Below, in pieces: positions 45,458 to 54,699 of a stretch of 64,000 nucleotides of DNA (positions within the stretch are counted from its first letter, which is position 1; the number at the start of each line of letters is the position of its first letter). The DNA is from Flavobacterium hydrophilum (GTDB lineage Bacteria > Bacteroidota > Bacteroidia > Flavobacteriales > Flavobacteriaceae). Made by a program: the position numbers and the translations under genes. Below the pieces are notes generated by a model. It had not been told where the DNA came from. It searched no databases and saw nothing but the letters and a program-made list of their open reading frames with translations. Location of the stretch: NCBI RefSeq assembly GCF_003202405.1, contig NZ_QJHL01000001.1, positions 1,116,001 through 1,180,000 of the forward strand, in the 5' to 3' direction.

Positions 45458-46567
45458 ATGAAAAAAATCGTATTTCTTTTCCTATTACTTCCAATTTTTA
45501 GCTTTTCAGATAATACAATCGATTCTTTAAGAATTGTCAAGAATGAAATAGAAATTAAAAATTTACAAAAGAGTAGTAATGAACTTCAACAAAAATACGA
45601 CTATCAAGTCAAAATAAATGAACAAACTCTAAATAGTATTTCAAGTCAGATTGGTGCAACATCATATAATCTATCAATATTTGCGTTTCTCTTTGGTTTG
45701 TTAGCCATTTTACTTGGAGTTTATGTTACTTGGGTTGAGCGTAAAATAATTAGCCTCAAAGATGAAAATGAAAAACTTTTAAAAGAAACTAAAAGAACAA
45801 AAGGAGAAGTTGTTGCGATTAATGATTTAATTCAAAAAGATATTTACGGATTATTTTTAAAAATCAAGCGAGAAGAAACATTACATATATTAGATAGATT
45901 ATTAAAAATACCACAAGACATAACTAACGTTTGTGAAAGTTTATTATCCCGAGAATTATTGCCTGATGATTTTATAAAATTGAAAAATGCATTTTTAGCT
46001 TTGCCAGAAAATGATGAATATGGTGATGAGTATAAGCATTCATACAAATCATTGTTTTTTCAACATTTTTTTGACATGACTTTGTTAGATATCAATTTAA
46101 GAAAGCATATGGAAAAATTTATTCCTATAGCAATTAGTCAGTCATTTGAAAATGATATAATATTTTCATCAAAGAATTTTATAGCATTATTAAACAAAAA
46201 AGGAATTAACGAATTTTCTAAAGAAATAAATGAATTTTTCAAAGGTTTAAGTAAATATCAATTTAGTAAGTTTACACCTGTATACGATTTATTTTGTGAA
46301 AATTTAAAAGATAAAAATTTAATTTTCGAATTATTTAACGAAATTAAATCTATACCAGAAAATAGAATCGCAAAAATAGAATATGGTAATTCAATATTAA
46401 ATAAATTTAAACAAAGTGATTTTACTGATGACGAGAAACCTATATTAGAAGAATTGCAACAACTAAAAATATCCCAATTAAAAGAAGAGGAAGAGAAAAT
46501 TAAAAAGAAAAAAGACGAACAGGAAAAAAAGCAGCAGAAAGAAAAAGCAGCAGAAAGAAAAAAATAG
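45458..46567 (+). CDS. Unknown membrane-anchored coiled-coil protein
   Basis: 369 residues, no family recognised. A signal-like hydrophobic start (1-17) is followed by a heptad-rich segment (about 22-60), a clear membrane helix at 72-93 (IFAFLFGLLAILLGVYVTW), a second charged coiled coil (about 95-125) and an alpha-helical body. The last 30 residues are almost only Glu, Lys and Gln. The likely topology is a short periplasmic coil and a cytoplasmic body. The gene is visibly more AT-rich than the glycan genes and has a long hairpin in its leader, which may point to acquisition. It is not part of the mannan operon. Confidence 0.75.
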   Translation: MKKIVFLFLLLPIFSFSDNTIDSLRIVKNEIEIKNLQKSSNELQQKYDYQVKINEQTLNSISSQIGATSYNLSIFAFLFGLLAILLGVYVTWVERKIISLKDENEKLLKETKRTKGEVVAINDLIQKDIYGLFLKIKREETLHILDRLLKIPQDITNVCESLLSRELLPDDFIKLKNAFLALPENDEYGDEYKHSYKSLFFQHFFDMTLLDINLRKHMEKFIPIAISQSFENDIIFSSKNFIALLNKKGINEFSKEINEFFKGLSKYQFSKFTPVYDLFCENLKDKNLIFELFNEIKSIPENRIAKIEYGNSILNKFKQSDFTDDEKPILEELQQLKISQLKEEEEKIKKKKDEQEKKQQKEKAAERKK

Positions 46568-46614
46568 ATTAAAGATAAATAGAAAAATAAGTAAAATAAA
46601 AAACAACCAGATTG

Positions 46615-46656
46615 CGAGGATTTGTAATCCCATTCTGTTGCTGGTTTGCAACGATT
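46615..46656. repeat. Small paired hairpins in the spacer, possible relic element
   Basis: GGATTTGTAATCC (46618-46630) and GTTGC...GCAAC just after it form two adjacent small hairpins. GGATTTGTAATCC-type hairpins occur beside REP-associated transposases in Bacteroidota, but no transposase remains here. The rest of the 239-base spacer shows nothing else. Confidence 0.3.
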
Positions 46657-46806
46657 AGTTTCATAAATTAAAAACGATAAAAGGCGTTTGTATTGCGGCT
46701 TTAGAAACAGATTTTTTTAAGTTTTTAGATAATCTATTTCAAAAGGCGAGATTGTCTGCAACAGTACAAAGCTTTTGAACATTATATAACATTTCAAAAA
46801 ATCCAA

Positions 46807-47301
46807 ATGACAAGAACATTTATCTTATCAATTCTACTATTATTCGTTTATGGTTGTAATAAATCTAAAAGTATTAAAAGGGAAAACGAACCTCTTATAT
46901 TGAATGTAGAAAGTGCAGATATAACAATGAATAAGGCTATTGAGGAAGCAAATCAAACATTGCCAGAGTTTTATAAAGCACTTGAAAGCCAAAACAAAGA
47001 TTATTACGGTTTCGGTTTAAAAATGATCTTTAAAGCCCCTGATCGAAACGAACACATTTGGATTAATGGCCTTTTCAAAAAAAACAATGAATATTTTGGT
47101 GTAGTTGATAATCTTCCTGAGTTTACGAATGAGGTAAAACAAGGTGACACTATTAAAGTTGATTCAAATAGAATTAGTGATTGGATGTATCTGGATAATG
47201 GAAAATTACGAGGTGGTTTTACTATTAGAATTCTGAGGGAACAAATGACTGTGGAAGAAAGACAAGAATTTGATAAAACAAGTGGTATGATTATAAAATG
47301 A
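46807..47301 (+). CDS. DUF2314 domain lipoprotein
   Basis: 164 residues with lipobox VYGC (Cys17). The DUF2314 domain follows: AIEEANQTLPEFYKAL, then GLKMIFKAPDRNEHIWINGL, and the signature SDWMYLDNGKLRGGFTIRILRE. The family has no known biochemical role; members are often small secreted or immunity-like proteins. It stands alone between two unrelated genes. Confidence 0.85.
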   Translation: MTRTFILSILLLFVYGCNKSKSIKRENEPLILNVESADITMNKAIEEANQTLPEFYKALESQNKDYYGFGLKMIFKAPDRNEHIWINGLFKKNNEYFGVVDNLPEFTNEVKQGDTIKVDSNRISDWMYLDNGKLRGGFTIRILREQMTVEERQEFDKTSGMIIK

Positions 47302-47393
47302 GAAATATTGCATAGCAACTTTTATTTGAGACTGGCGTTATTGTTAATTTCAAAATTTGCGCATCATTTGCTATTTACATAATTTTACATTCT

Positions 47394-47972
47394 ATGTATG
47401 AAATATTCCAAAAATACCTTGAAGAAAAAGCTGAATTCAGTCAGGCCGAATCTGAACGTATACAATCATTCGCTATTATTAAAAAACTTCGAAAAAGACA
47501 ATATCTGCTTCAGGAAGGAGATGTTTGGAAGTATGATGCTTTTATTACTCAAGGCTGTGTAAGGACTTACACTGTTGATGAAAAAGGAAGTGAACATGTA
47601 AACAGTTTCAGTATTGAAAACTGGTGGACAGGGGATCGCGAAAGTCTTATGATGCAGCAGCCGTCCCGTTTTAATATTGATGCCATTGAAGATACAGAAC
47701 TTGTACTTTTTACCCATGAAAATTTCGAATCGCTGTGTAGAGAAATAGCTGCGTTTAATAATATGGTAAATATCATTTTGCAAAGAAGTTTCATATCAGC
47801 CCAAAACAGAATTCAGGCCTCGCTGACTTTAACAGCAGAAGAAAAGTATTTAAACTTTATAAATAAATATCCGGGTTTTGCTTCAAGAATTCCACAAACT
47901 ATGATTGCTTCCTATCTGGGCATGACTCCGGAAACCTTAAGTCGCATTCGCAAACAAACAGCAAAAAAATAA
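47394..47972 (+). CDS. Crp/Fnr-family transcriptional regulator
   Basis: 192 residues. The N-terminal cyclic-nucleotide-binding-like beta roll (QYLLQEGDVWKYDAFITQGCVRTY...) lacks the cysteine cluster of oxygen-sensing FNR and a clear cAMP pocket. The C-terminal HTH ends in QTMIASYLGMTPETLSRIRKQ. The recognition helix carries Glu-x-x-Ser-Arg, the same triad FNR uses to read TTGAT half-sites. A terminator follows, and a perfect TTGAT-N4-ATCAA box lies 50 bases downstream, before the SDR gene. Regulation of that gene is therefore likely. Confidence 0.9.
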   Translation: MYEIFQKYLEEKAEFSQAESERIQSFAIIKKLRKRQYLLQEGDVWKYDAFITQGCVRTYTVDEKGSEHVNSFSIENWWTGDRESLMMQQPSRFNIDAIEDTELVLFTHENFESLCREIAAFNNMVNIILQRSFISAQNRIQASLTLTAEEKYLNFINKYPGFASRIPQTMIASYLGMTPETLSRIRKQTAKK

Positions 47973-47980
47973 ATCAAATC

Positions 47981-48006
47981 AGGAGCTTTTAAAGCTCCTT
48001 TTTTTA
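47981..48006 (+). terminator. Terminator of the Crp/Fnr gene
   Basis: AGGAGCTTT pairs perfectly with AAAGCTCCT around a single T, followed by a run of T. It begins eight bases after the stop codon. Confidence 0.9.
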
Positions 48007-48022
48007 TGCCCGTTTAAAACTC

Positions 48023-48036
48023 TTGATCTATATCAA
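48023..48036. promoter_or_regulatory. FNR-type box upstream of the SDR gene
   Basis: TTGAT and ATCAA spaced by CTAT form the canonical FNR palindrome; the flanking C and G extend it to six bases per arm. It lies about 100 bases before the SDR start and right after the Crp/Fnr gene whose HTH keeps the matching recognition residues. Confidence 0.65.
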
Positions 48037-48136
48037 GTTTTTACTTATTCCTAATCAATGTACAGGTTTTGCATTCTGCGCAACTTTGTAATGTTCAAAA
48101 GAAACAAACATTATAAACATTTAAATAGTAGAAATC

Positions 48137-48994
48137 ATGTCAAAAACAATTTTCATTACAGGAACAAGTACAGGCTTTGGAAAACTTACAGCTATAACAT
48201 TAGCAAATGCAGGTCACTCGGTTATTGCAGGAATGCGTAACACAAATGATAAAAATGCCAATGCTGCGGAAGAACTTCAGGCAATAGAAAACATTGAAGT
48301 AGTAGATATCGATATTACGGAAGATACATCAGTTAAGAATGCTATCGAAAAAGTAATCACGAAATACGGAAAAATTGATGTTCTAATCAATAATGCAGCA
48401 GTAAGCGGTTTTGGTCTGCTTGAAGGGTATTCTATCGATCAGGTTCGCAAAATGTTCGATGTAAACGTTTACAGCGTGCTTCGTATGTATCAGGCGGTAC
48501 TTCCTTCAATGCGAAAAGAAAAAAATGGTCTTGTAATTAATATCACGACAGGAGCAAGCGGACACACTCTTCCTTTTATGATTCCGTACATCGCTTCAAA
48601 ACTTGTAGTAGAAAGCTTTACAGAAGGATTACAAGATGAGCTTACAGAGTACGGAATTGAAAATGTGAGCATTCAGCCAGGCGTATATCCAACCGAAATG
48701 AATAACGGTTCTAAAGCTGGAATTCACGCTGATAAAACTGAAATTATTGAAGAATATGGAGAAGAAGCAACCGAAAAATTCAATGCACTAGGAACTGCAT
48801 TATTTGGTAAAATGGCTCAGTTTGATATGAACCCACAAACTATTGCTGATGGTATTTTAGAATTGGTAAGTATGAAAAAAGGGGAAAGACCACTTCGTTT
48901 TCCACTTGATGCCATTGCTCAGGGAACTGACAAAGAATTTATAGAAGCCCGCGCCAATATTAAAGCAAAGTGGGTAGCAGCTTACACTAATTAA
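48137..48994 (+). CDS. Short-chain dehydrogenase/reductase (SDR)
   Basis: 285 residues of a classical SDR. The cofactor loop is ITGTSTGFGKLTA (TGxxxGxG), the NNAAVSG block follows, and the catalytic Ser lies in TTGASG with Tyr-x-x-x-Lys in PYIASK. It is cytoplasmic. The substrate cannot be predicted. The leader holds the FNR-type box, and the VOC-SnoaL gene starts 45 bases after the stop codon on the same strand, so the two may form a unit under the upstream Crp/Fnr regulator. Confidence 0.92.
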   Translation: MSKTIFITGTSTGFGKLTAITLANAGHSVIAGMRNTNDKNANAAEELQAIENIEVVDIDITEDTSVKNAIEKVITKYGKIDVLINNAAVSGFGLLEGYSIDQVRKMFDVNVYSVLRMYQAVLPSMRKEKNGLVINITTGASGHTLPFMIPYIASKLVVESFTEGLQDELTEYGIENVSIQPGVYPTEMNNGSKAGIHADKTEIIEEYGEEATEKFNALGTALFGKMAQFDMNPQTIADGILELVSMKKGERPLRFPLDAIAQGTDKEFIEARANIKAKWVAAYTN

Positions 48995-49039
48995 TTTTCT
49001 TTTTAAAATTTTTTAATAATAACAAACATAAATATAGTC

Positions 49040-50059
49040 ATGAAAACAATTCATAAAAAATCAAATAAAAAAGTACAGACTTCAGCAGCAGCAATGCTTA
49101 ATTTATTAATATTATTTTCCGCTTCAGAAAAAACAGTGGCACAGAACAATATAGGAATCGTTGGAGTCGATCATGTCGGAATCAATGTCCCGGATCTCAA
49201 TAAAGCCGTTACATTTTTTAATGATGTGCTGGGTTTTACGCCTGTAACGAAGATAGGACCAATTCCTCTTGATGCACCCTGGAAAGAATTAAATCATATA
49301 AATCCTAAAACAGGTGCTGTTACCATAATAATGATTAATGCAGGAAACGGAGCAAGCATAGAGGTATTTGAATACGCAGATAATAAAGGAAGTTTAAGTC
49401 ATCCTAATGCAGATGATATCGGAGCATCACATATTGCTTTTTACGTAAATAACATTAATATTGCTGTAAAGTATTTAAAAAGTAAAGGTGTAAAAATTTT
49501 AGGAGAACCGTTCACAATGCCATCTGGAGATACAGCCGGAGAATCCTGGGTTTATTTTGAAACACCATGGGGCTCTAAGATGGAATTGGTTTCATATCCA
49601 AACGGAAAAGGATATGAAAAAAATAATCCGGTAAAAATTCTTTGGTCACCTAAAGATCCAGCTAAAAAAGTGGCTGACAAATTGAATTCAAATTTGATTT
49701 CTGAATCTGAAATAAGATCTTTAGTAGAATCACATCTTGCAATATGGAATGAAAAAGACCTTAAAAAGCGTAAAAATTTAATAGAAAAAGTTTACGCCGA
49801 TAACATCGAGATGGTAGACAGTCATTTTATAGCCAATGGACACAAAGAGATAAACGAATTTATAGATGATCTTCAGAAAAAAAGTCTGAACTCTAAATTT
49901 TCAATTATCAAGGAAATTGATGTAAACCATAATACTGCAAGACTTTATTGGAAGCACAGTTCTTCTGAAAAAACAGATTCGGTAACCGGAATGGATCTTT
50001 TTGTTCTCGAAAATGGAAAAATTGTTAAACTATATGTTTTCTTGGACATTGAAGATTAA
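49040..50059 (+). CDS. Exported VOC (glyoxalase-like) and SnoaL/NTF2-like fusion protein
   Basis: 339 residues. An N-terminal signal-like segment (about 16-35) ends at TVAQ. Residues about 41-190 are a VOC-fold domain (GVDHVGINVPDLNKAVTFFNDVLGF; ASHIAFYVNN; SWVYFETPWGSKMELVSYP) with potential metal ligands His, His and Glu. Residues about 220-338 are an NTF2/SnoaL-like domain (LVESHLAIWNEKDLKKRKNLIEKVYADNIEMVDSHFIANGHKEI). Each domain alone is common; together with an export signal the combination is unusual. The reaction is unknown. It lies 45 bases downstream of the SDR gene. Confidence 0.85.
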   Translation: MKTIHKKSNKKVQTSAAAMLNLLILFSASEKTVAQNNIGIVGVDHVGINVPDLNKAVTFFNDVLGFTPVTKIGPIPLDAPWKELNHINPKTGAVTIIMINAGNGASIEVFEYADNKGSLSHPNADDIGASHIAFYVNNINIAVKYLKSKGVKILGEPFTMPSGDTAGESWVYFETPWGSKMELVSYPNGKGYEKNNPVKILWSPKDPAKKVADKLNSNLISESEIRSLVESHLAIWNEKDLKKRKNLIEKVYADNIEMVDSHFIANGHKEINEFIDDLQKKSLNSKFSIIKEIDVNHNTARLYWKHSSSEKTDSVTGMDLFVLENGKIVKLYVFLDIED

Positions 50060-50068
50060 ATTTTACAG

Positions 50069-50545
50069 CTATGCAACAATCTGAAGGGTTGATGACGTTG
50101 GCAGTTTCATCGGAACTACAGGTTTAATAATTGACATAGTAAGCGGATCCGGACGGCCTCCGAAAAAGATATCTAATAATTCCTGAAATATTGGATTTGC
50201 GTTTTCTACCTGACTAAAAAGCGTTAATGATGAGCGCAATTTCATGGCGTCTAATTCTCCAAAAATGGATTCGGCAGACTTTCTTTTTAAAGTCAGTAAT
50301 AGTTGTGAAATTTCAATAAAATTTTTAGCTAAAACAGGATGATTCAAAAATGCAGCTGCTTCCTCAAGATTAGCAATTGCATAATAATCAGCTATGCTGC
50401 TTTTTCCTAATCCTTTTATTTGCGGAAAAATAAACCACATCCAGTGAGATTGTTTTTTACCTTTATTAATTTCAGAATAAGCGTTTAGATAAAGCTTGTT
50501 TTGAGCATCTAAAAAGCGGGTTAAATCAGTATTGGAGTAGATCAT
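50069..50545 (-). CDS. DUF1810 domain protein
   Basis: 158 residues matching the DUF1810 family: LTRFLDAQNKLYLNAYSEINKGKKQSHWMWFIFPQIKGLGKSS, then LNHPVLAKNFIEISQLLL and DAMKLRSSLTLFSQV. It is small and cytoplasmic with no established role. It converges with the VOC-SnoaL gene, nine bases apart. The spacer behind it (50546-50808) holds only the terminator of the pectate lyase gene. Confidence 0.9.
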   Translation of the reverse strand: MIYSNTDLTRFLDAQNKLYLNAYSEINKGKKQSHWMWFIFPQIKGLGKSSIADYYAIANLEEAAAFLNHPVLAKNFIEISQLLLTLKRKSAESIFGELDAMKLRSSLTLFSQVENANPIFQELLDIFFGGRPDPLTMSIIKPVVPMKLPTSSTLQIVA

Positions 50546-50744
50546 AGGTTTAGTGTTTTTGATTAGTTTTAGTCAAATATTTATTCTTGAAATATTGGTC
50601 AAAAATAAGCGACGATGCGGACTACGTACTTATATAATTATTCCCTTTTTTTATATTATTTCCCGATTATAGTTTTTTTGTAAACAGAAATTAAAATTAA
50701 CTCCGAATCTTTTCTTAGTTTTTCAATTATTTTAATAACCAATA

Positions 50745-50779
50745 AAACCCTATCAAAACTAAAAATTCTGATAGGGTTT
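50745..50779 (-). terminator. Terminator of the pectinesterase-pectate lyase gene
   Basis: A perfect 11-bp stem, AAACCCTATCA with TGATAGGGTTT, over a 13-base AT loop. It lies about 30 bases past the minus-strand stop codon at 50809. Confidence 0.85.
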
Positions 50780-50808
50780 AGTATTAAAAAAGTACTTGAC
50801 TATTAAAC

Positions 50809-52497
50809 TTATTTTTTAATAATGGTTTTATTTACAACACCGTTTTCAGTAATAATTTTAACTGCATATGTACCTGAACTGGCATTAATGTTTACTTTGA
50901 CTGTTTGGTTAGTAATTTCATCTGTCACATAAATTTGTTGTCCCAGCATATTAAATACAGAAATCTGTTTGACTTTTTCAATACTACCAAGATCTATATA
51001 AAATTCATTTTTAAATGGTACAGGGTATATTTTTACTTCAGTTTTAACCTCTTCAACTGCCACATCCAGTGTACTATCCGAAGCTGTATTTTTAGATGTA
51101 CTTCCACAACTAACCGGAGTGGGATTGATTCCTTCAACCTCTATTTTGTCTATATTAGCCAGACCTGATGATGTCGTAGCTTCTAATCTAATGTTATGAG
51201 TACCGGCAGAAAGTTCTATTGTAACTAAAGAGCTGGAATTTTCGGCCCAGGTTGTCCAATTGGTTGTAGCATTAAAAGCTGCTGTAGCCACAGTAACACC
51301 ATCTACAATTACTTTAGCACCTCTTGAAGTAGTACCTCCATTAGAATATCTCCATCGAAGCGTATAATTTCCGGAAGAAGTATTCACAGACCATTCAATT
51401 CCTGCACCCACTGCATTATTGGCATTAGCAAAACCTGCACCCTGGAATCCGGCATTATTGCTATCTATAGTACCTTCAACAAAACAGAAACCCGTTTCAT
51501 TTTCGTTGATAGAAATTTCACTACTTGCTGTAACCGAATCGGTATAGTTAGCAGTTCCAGTTTGATTTTGATTGGCAGTAATCGCTGCTACTAATCCATT
51601 AATATATACCTCTAAATTAGTATATATAGGGTTCAGCGTGTAGACTATTCCGTCTAAAATATTGTTGCTGTTCAAACCATTGGCACTTTCCCAGCTGTCA
51701 GGCATTCCGTCCTTATCTGTATCAGTAGGTGCTGTTGTAGAATTGTAAACAGGCCATCCTCCAACATCAGATTGTGTGTCAATCAGACCTTTAGTGCTTC
51801 CATTTGAACCGGTATAAGTAAAGGTCCCATTAGTTGCTTCTGATACTATTCTGCTATCCACGGCATCACGTTTAAGGCTTGCTCCTACGTATGCTAATAC
51901 TCTATTGTAGGCATTTGTCGCAGAATGCGTTGTCATCTCACCAAAGTTATATTCAGTATTTACACGAAGTTCCGTTTTGCTTTTTGAAGACGGATTAGGG
52001 TCAACTCCATTCCAGTTATTGCCTGAAGTAGTTGAATTTGCTGTCGTATGATTTCCATTAACGTAAAAACTACCCCAGATACCTGCAGGCTGTGAGTTGG
52101 ATCCATCATCTGGACTTGGAGAAATAATTCTGTCGTTTACACCCGAACCTGTTGCCGGACCTGCTTTGTAATAATTATTCGTAAGGTTGTAAGATCCTCC
52201 TTCAGCAGCATAAGCACTATTGCCGCCCCAGTTGTAAATAACATTATTTCTAAAATCAACCATCTCAAGATTAGGAAGAGCCGAATATCTGCTGCCGCAA
52301 AAACGGGCATTTCGACTATCATGATGCGCCAGCATATTGTGATGAAATGAAGCTTTTTTTCCTCCCCAAATTCCACCATAACCATGGGTTCCCTTACCAT
52401 GAACAGACACACGCAGACTTTCAGACATCATGCACCACTGCAGAGTAAAGTTTTCATTGTCGTAAAATGAAGCACATTCATCTGTACTCCAGCTCAT
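50809..52497 (-). pseudogene. PL1 pectate lyase C-terminal part with CBM and T9SS tail, severed by frameshift
   Basis: 562 residues from the first ATG, but the homology starts earlier: reading this frame from just after 52570 gives [21 protein letters not shown], then SMSWSTDECASFYDN, the middle of a PL1 pectate lyase. Further blocks are LQWCMMSESL, RFCGSRYSALPNLEMVDFRNNVIYNWGG, KRDAVDSRIV and DTDKDGMPDSWE. After it come a CBM6/35-like beta-sandwich (about residues 335-455) and a T9SS type A sorting domain (VKIYPVPFKNEFYIDLG to TIIKK). The N-terminal part of the lyase is in the upstream frame. Without that part and without a signal peptide this piece should not be exported or active. Confidence 0.85.
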
Positions 52498-52552
52498 AGA
52501 GCAGTGGTCAACAATAATATTTTTATGATTTCTGCCACCTATGGCATCCCCT

Positions 52553-54184
52553 TCATGCTGTGCCTGATCTCATGCGGAAACGAATATATCGGACAATAAC
52601 ATTATCAGCATCTATATTTACAGAATAATTTTTCAAACATATTCCATCACCCGGGGCAGTCTGACCTGCAATGGTAATATCTCCATTGTTAATTCTCAAA
52701 TCTGAATTAAGCGCAATAATTCCGGATACTTTAAACATCACAGTTCTGGCTCCCGTTGCTGAAACTGCTTCCCTTAAACTTCCTGAACCTGAATCATTCA
52801 AGTTGGTAACGTAGATTACTCTTCCGCCACGACCACCAATAGTATATCTGCCAAAACCTTCGGCACCCGGAAATGCAGGCGAAGCAACCGCCTGAGCAGC
52901 AGCAGCTTTTTGAGTTGAAGCAGTTATTGTCAAAGTCCCTGATTTTGTTGCATTTGGATTACCACCAACGGTGGTAATGGTATAGTTAAAAGTACCGCTT
53001 ACAGTTGATTTTCCACTAAAGGTTATGGTTTTGGCTGAATTATCTATAGCGGCATTGATCCCTGATGGCAAGCCTGATATACTTACTGTGGTAGCATTTT
53101 CCCAGTTATAATAAAAGCCTGTAATAGCTGTATTTATTGCTACGGTTTGACTGGATCCTCCAGCTCCGTGCTTTATTAATACAGCTCCTAATGTAACAGA
53201 ATTAATAATAGTATCCGGATTCCAGTTATCAGTAAACTGAGGGTTGGCATTATTTGCTTTTAAAACATTTAATTTTGTATAAGAAGCTGCCTGAGCAGCA
53301 CTCAAAATCTTTGACCATGTAACTCTGGATGCGGGAACATACCCGGATCCTGAATTATTGTATTCTGCAAAACGTGCTGTAGTCTGGTTGGCAGCGTTAC
53401 CCCAATCATTCCAGCCGACTGCTTTAATGGCATTGGTCATGCTGGTGTTCATAAAAGTAACAGAAGCATAACCTCCCCATGGACGGCCAAGATCTGTAAT
53501 ATTGCTTCCTGAACCTGTAATCTGGCAGTTATTAAATACATATCCATAAGCCAGATGGGATGGGGTATTAGCAGCAGTTAAAGAGCTTCCTCCTTTTGTA
53601 TAAAGCTGGCAGTTTTGAAAATAGGCGATGGCTCCTCCAAAAATAAAGTCAGTCGTACCTTCGAAATAGCAGTTTTCATGATAAGATCTCCCGCTGTGAG
53701 GATAATAAGTGTCCTGATTTCCTAAGAAACGACAGTTCTTAAAAACGGCTTTGTCTGCAGTAGAACGAACCGCTACTGCCTGTCCAACAGGTCCTGATGA
53801 ATTGGCGAATGTAAGGTTCAGTGCATAAAATCCTGCACCATTTATAAAACTACTGGCGGAATTTGAGGTTCCGTAAGCAGTTCCTGTAGCCGGATTAATT
53901 TTGCTGGCATAATTATTATAAGTTAAAATAGTTCCGGTTGAACTTTGGCCTATGAAGGTCAGATTGGTTTTATTTGAAGGAACCGTAATTACTTCATAAT
54001 AAGTGCCATTTTTAATGTAAATTTTAGTTCTGGATGAACTATTAGAAGGAGCCGCATTCACTGCAGCCTGTACCGTGGTATAATTACCGGTACCGTCCTT
54101 GGCAACTACGATATCGTAGGTTTGTGCTTTCAGTTGTATTGAAAAGAAAGCTAAAAAAGCCCATAATAAAAATTTTTGTTTCAT
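52553..54184 (-). CDS. CE8 pectinesterase with N-terminal part of a PL1 pectate lyase (frameshifted)
   Basis: 543 residues with a signal peptide ending at QLKAQ. The CE8 domain (about 22-320) is complete: [17 protein letters not shown] with the acid Asp, DFIFGGA with the nucleophile Asp, and LGRPWGG with the substrate Arg. A short Ig-like linker (about 325-430) leads into the start of a PL1 domain ([29 protein letters not shown]...[10 protein letters not shown]). The frame then ends at TGA 52553-52555. The esterase removes methyl groups from pectin, preparing it for the lyase that was fused behind it. The esterase half may still be made, but it would lack the T9SS tail encoded downstream. Confidence 0.88.
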   Translation of the reverse strand: MKQKFLLWAFLAFFSIQLKAQTYDIVVAKDGTGNYTTVQAAVNAAPSNSSSRTKIYIKNGTYYEVITVPSNKTNLTFIGQSSTGTILTYNNYASKINPATGTAYGTSNSASSFINGAGFYALNLTFANSSGPVGQAVAVRSTADKAVFKNCRFLGNQDTYYPHSGRSYHENCYFEGTTDFIFGGAIAYFQNCQLYTKGGSSLTAANTPSHLAYGYVFNNCQITGSGSNITDLGRPWGGYASVTFMNTSMTNAIKAVGWNDWGNAANQTTARFAEYNNSGSGYVPASRVTWSKILSAAQAASYTKLNVLKANNANPQFTDNWNPDTIINSVTLGAVLIKHGAGGSSQTVAINTAITGFYYNWENATTVSISGLPSGINAAIDNSAKTITFSGKSTVSGTFNYTITTVGGNPNATKSGTLTITASTQKAAAAQAVASPAFPGAEGFGRYTIGGRGGRVIYVTNLNDSGSGSLREAVSATGARTVMFKVSGIIALNSDLRINNGDITIAGQTAPGDGICLKNYSVNIDADNVIVRYIRFRMRSGTA

Positions 54185-54220
54185 ACTTTTTGGTTTTGGT
54201 TGAGGTTAGTTAATAGTCGT

Positions 54221-54246
54221 TTACATTCTTGTTTAGCAGAATGTAA
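54221..54246 (-). promoter_or_regulatory. Perfect inverted repeat in the pectinesterase leader
   Basis: TTACATTCT and AGAATGTAA form a 9-bp perfect stem with an eight-base loop, between the candidate -7 element and the start codon. Its AATGTAA half-site recurs in the repeat at 54658-54679. Confidence 0.6.
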
Positions 54247-54268
54247 TCAAGTACTTTTCTTGTTAAAA

Positions 54269-54276
54269 CAAAACTA
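54269..54276 (-). promoter_or_regulatory. Candidate -7 element of the pectinesterase gene
   Basis: The minus strand reads TAGTTTTG, an exact TAnnTTTG, about 85 bases before the start codon. No -33 TTTG is seen, consistent with activator dependence. Confidence 0.4.
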
Positions 54277-54319
54277 TGAAAATCAAATTCTAATAAAGTA
54301 GACATATCACTATTAAACA

Positions 54320-54327
54320 GGGGGTAA
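54320..54327 (-). promoter_or_regulatory. TTACCCCC half-site, candidate HTCS operator
   Basis: The minus strand reads TTACCCCC, the same 8-mer found at 5231 upstream of susC. It starts 51 bases before the -7 element here and 29 before it at susC, a difference of about two helical turns. Confidence 0.4.
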
Positions 54328-54657
54328 AAGTATATTGTTAATTATTTAAAAGTCAATAAATTAAGATGGTTAGGTGTGAGGTATTAACTTCTGTACTGAC
54401 ACTTACAGTCTCCCCAACAAGATAGTTTGATATCGGAAATGTAAAATGTCCTTCTACTTGAAAAATTTTTTTAAAAGCAAATATTTCGATTGATAGTCAA
54501 AACCTCATAAACGGGGTCTTCCTACATTCTTAGGAGGTACCAAAAGATAAAGATAATAAGGGTGTGTAAATGGATACATAGTGCTCAATTGCTCTGATTC
54601 AAAAGCTAAAACTATAATTTATTACAGTCATTTTGAGTTTGTTATATTTTATAGTTA

Positions 54658-54679
54658 TTAATGTAATTTGTTACATTAA
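54658..54679. promoter_or_regulatory. Operator-like inverted repeat over the -33 element of the SusR-like gene
   Basis: TTAATGTAA and TTACATTAA are perfect complements around a TTTG spacer. That TTTG is at the right place to be the -33 element, so a bound protein would compete with RNA polymerase or reposition it. Confidence 0.65.
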
Positions 54680-54699
54680 AACAAAATTGTATATATTTG
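54667..54699 (+). promoter_or_regulatory. Promoter of the SusR-like regulator
   Basis: TTTG (54667-54670) and TATATTTG (54692-54699) are 21 bases apart, a good fit to the Bacteroidota TTTG/TAnnTTTG pair. The leader would be about 145 bases. Confidence 0.6.

Noticed and set aside
46568..46806. Mobile element between the unknown membrane protein and the DUF2314 gene
   Set aside because: Only two small hairpins are present. No transposase fragment, long terminal repeat or target duplication can be seen.
48058..48240. Small frame before and across the SDR start
   Set aside because: Its sequence is basic low-complexity and it overlaps the cofactor motif of the SDR in another frame.
52553..52573. 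Programmed frameshift in the CE8-PL1 gene
   Set aside because: No slippery heptamer or downstream pseudoknot signal is visible, and the difference is best explained as two missing G bases, not a -1 or +1 shift.
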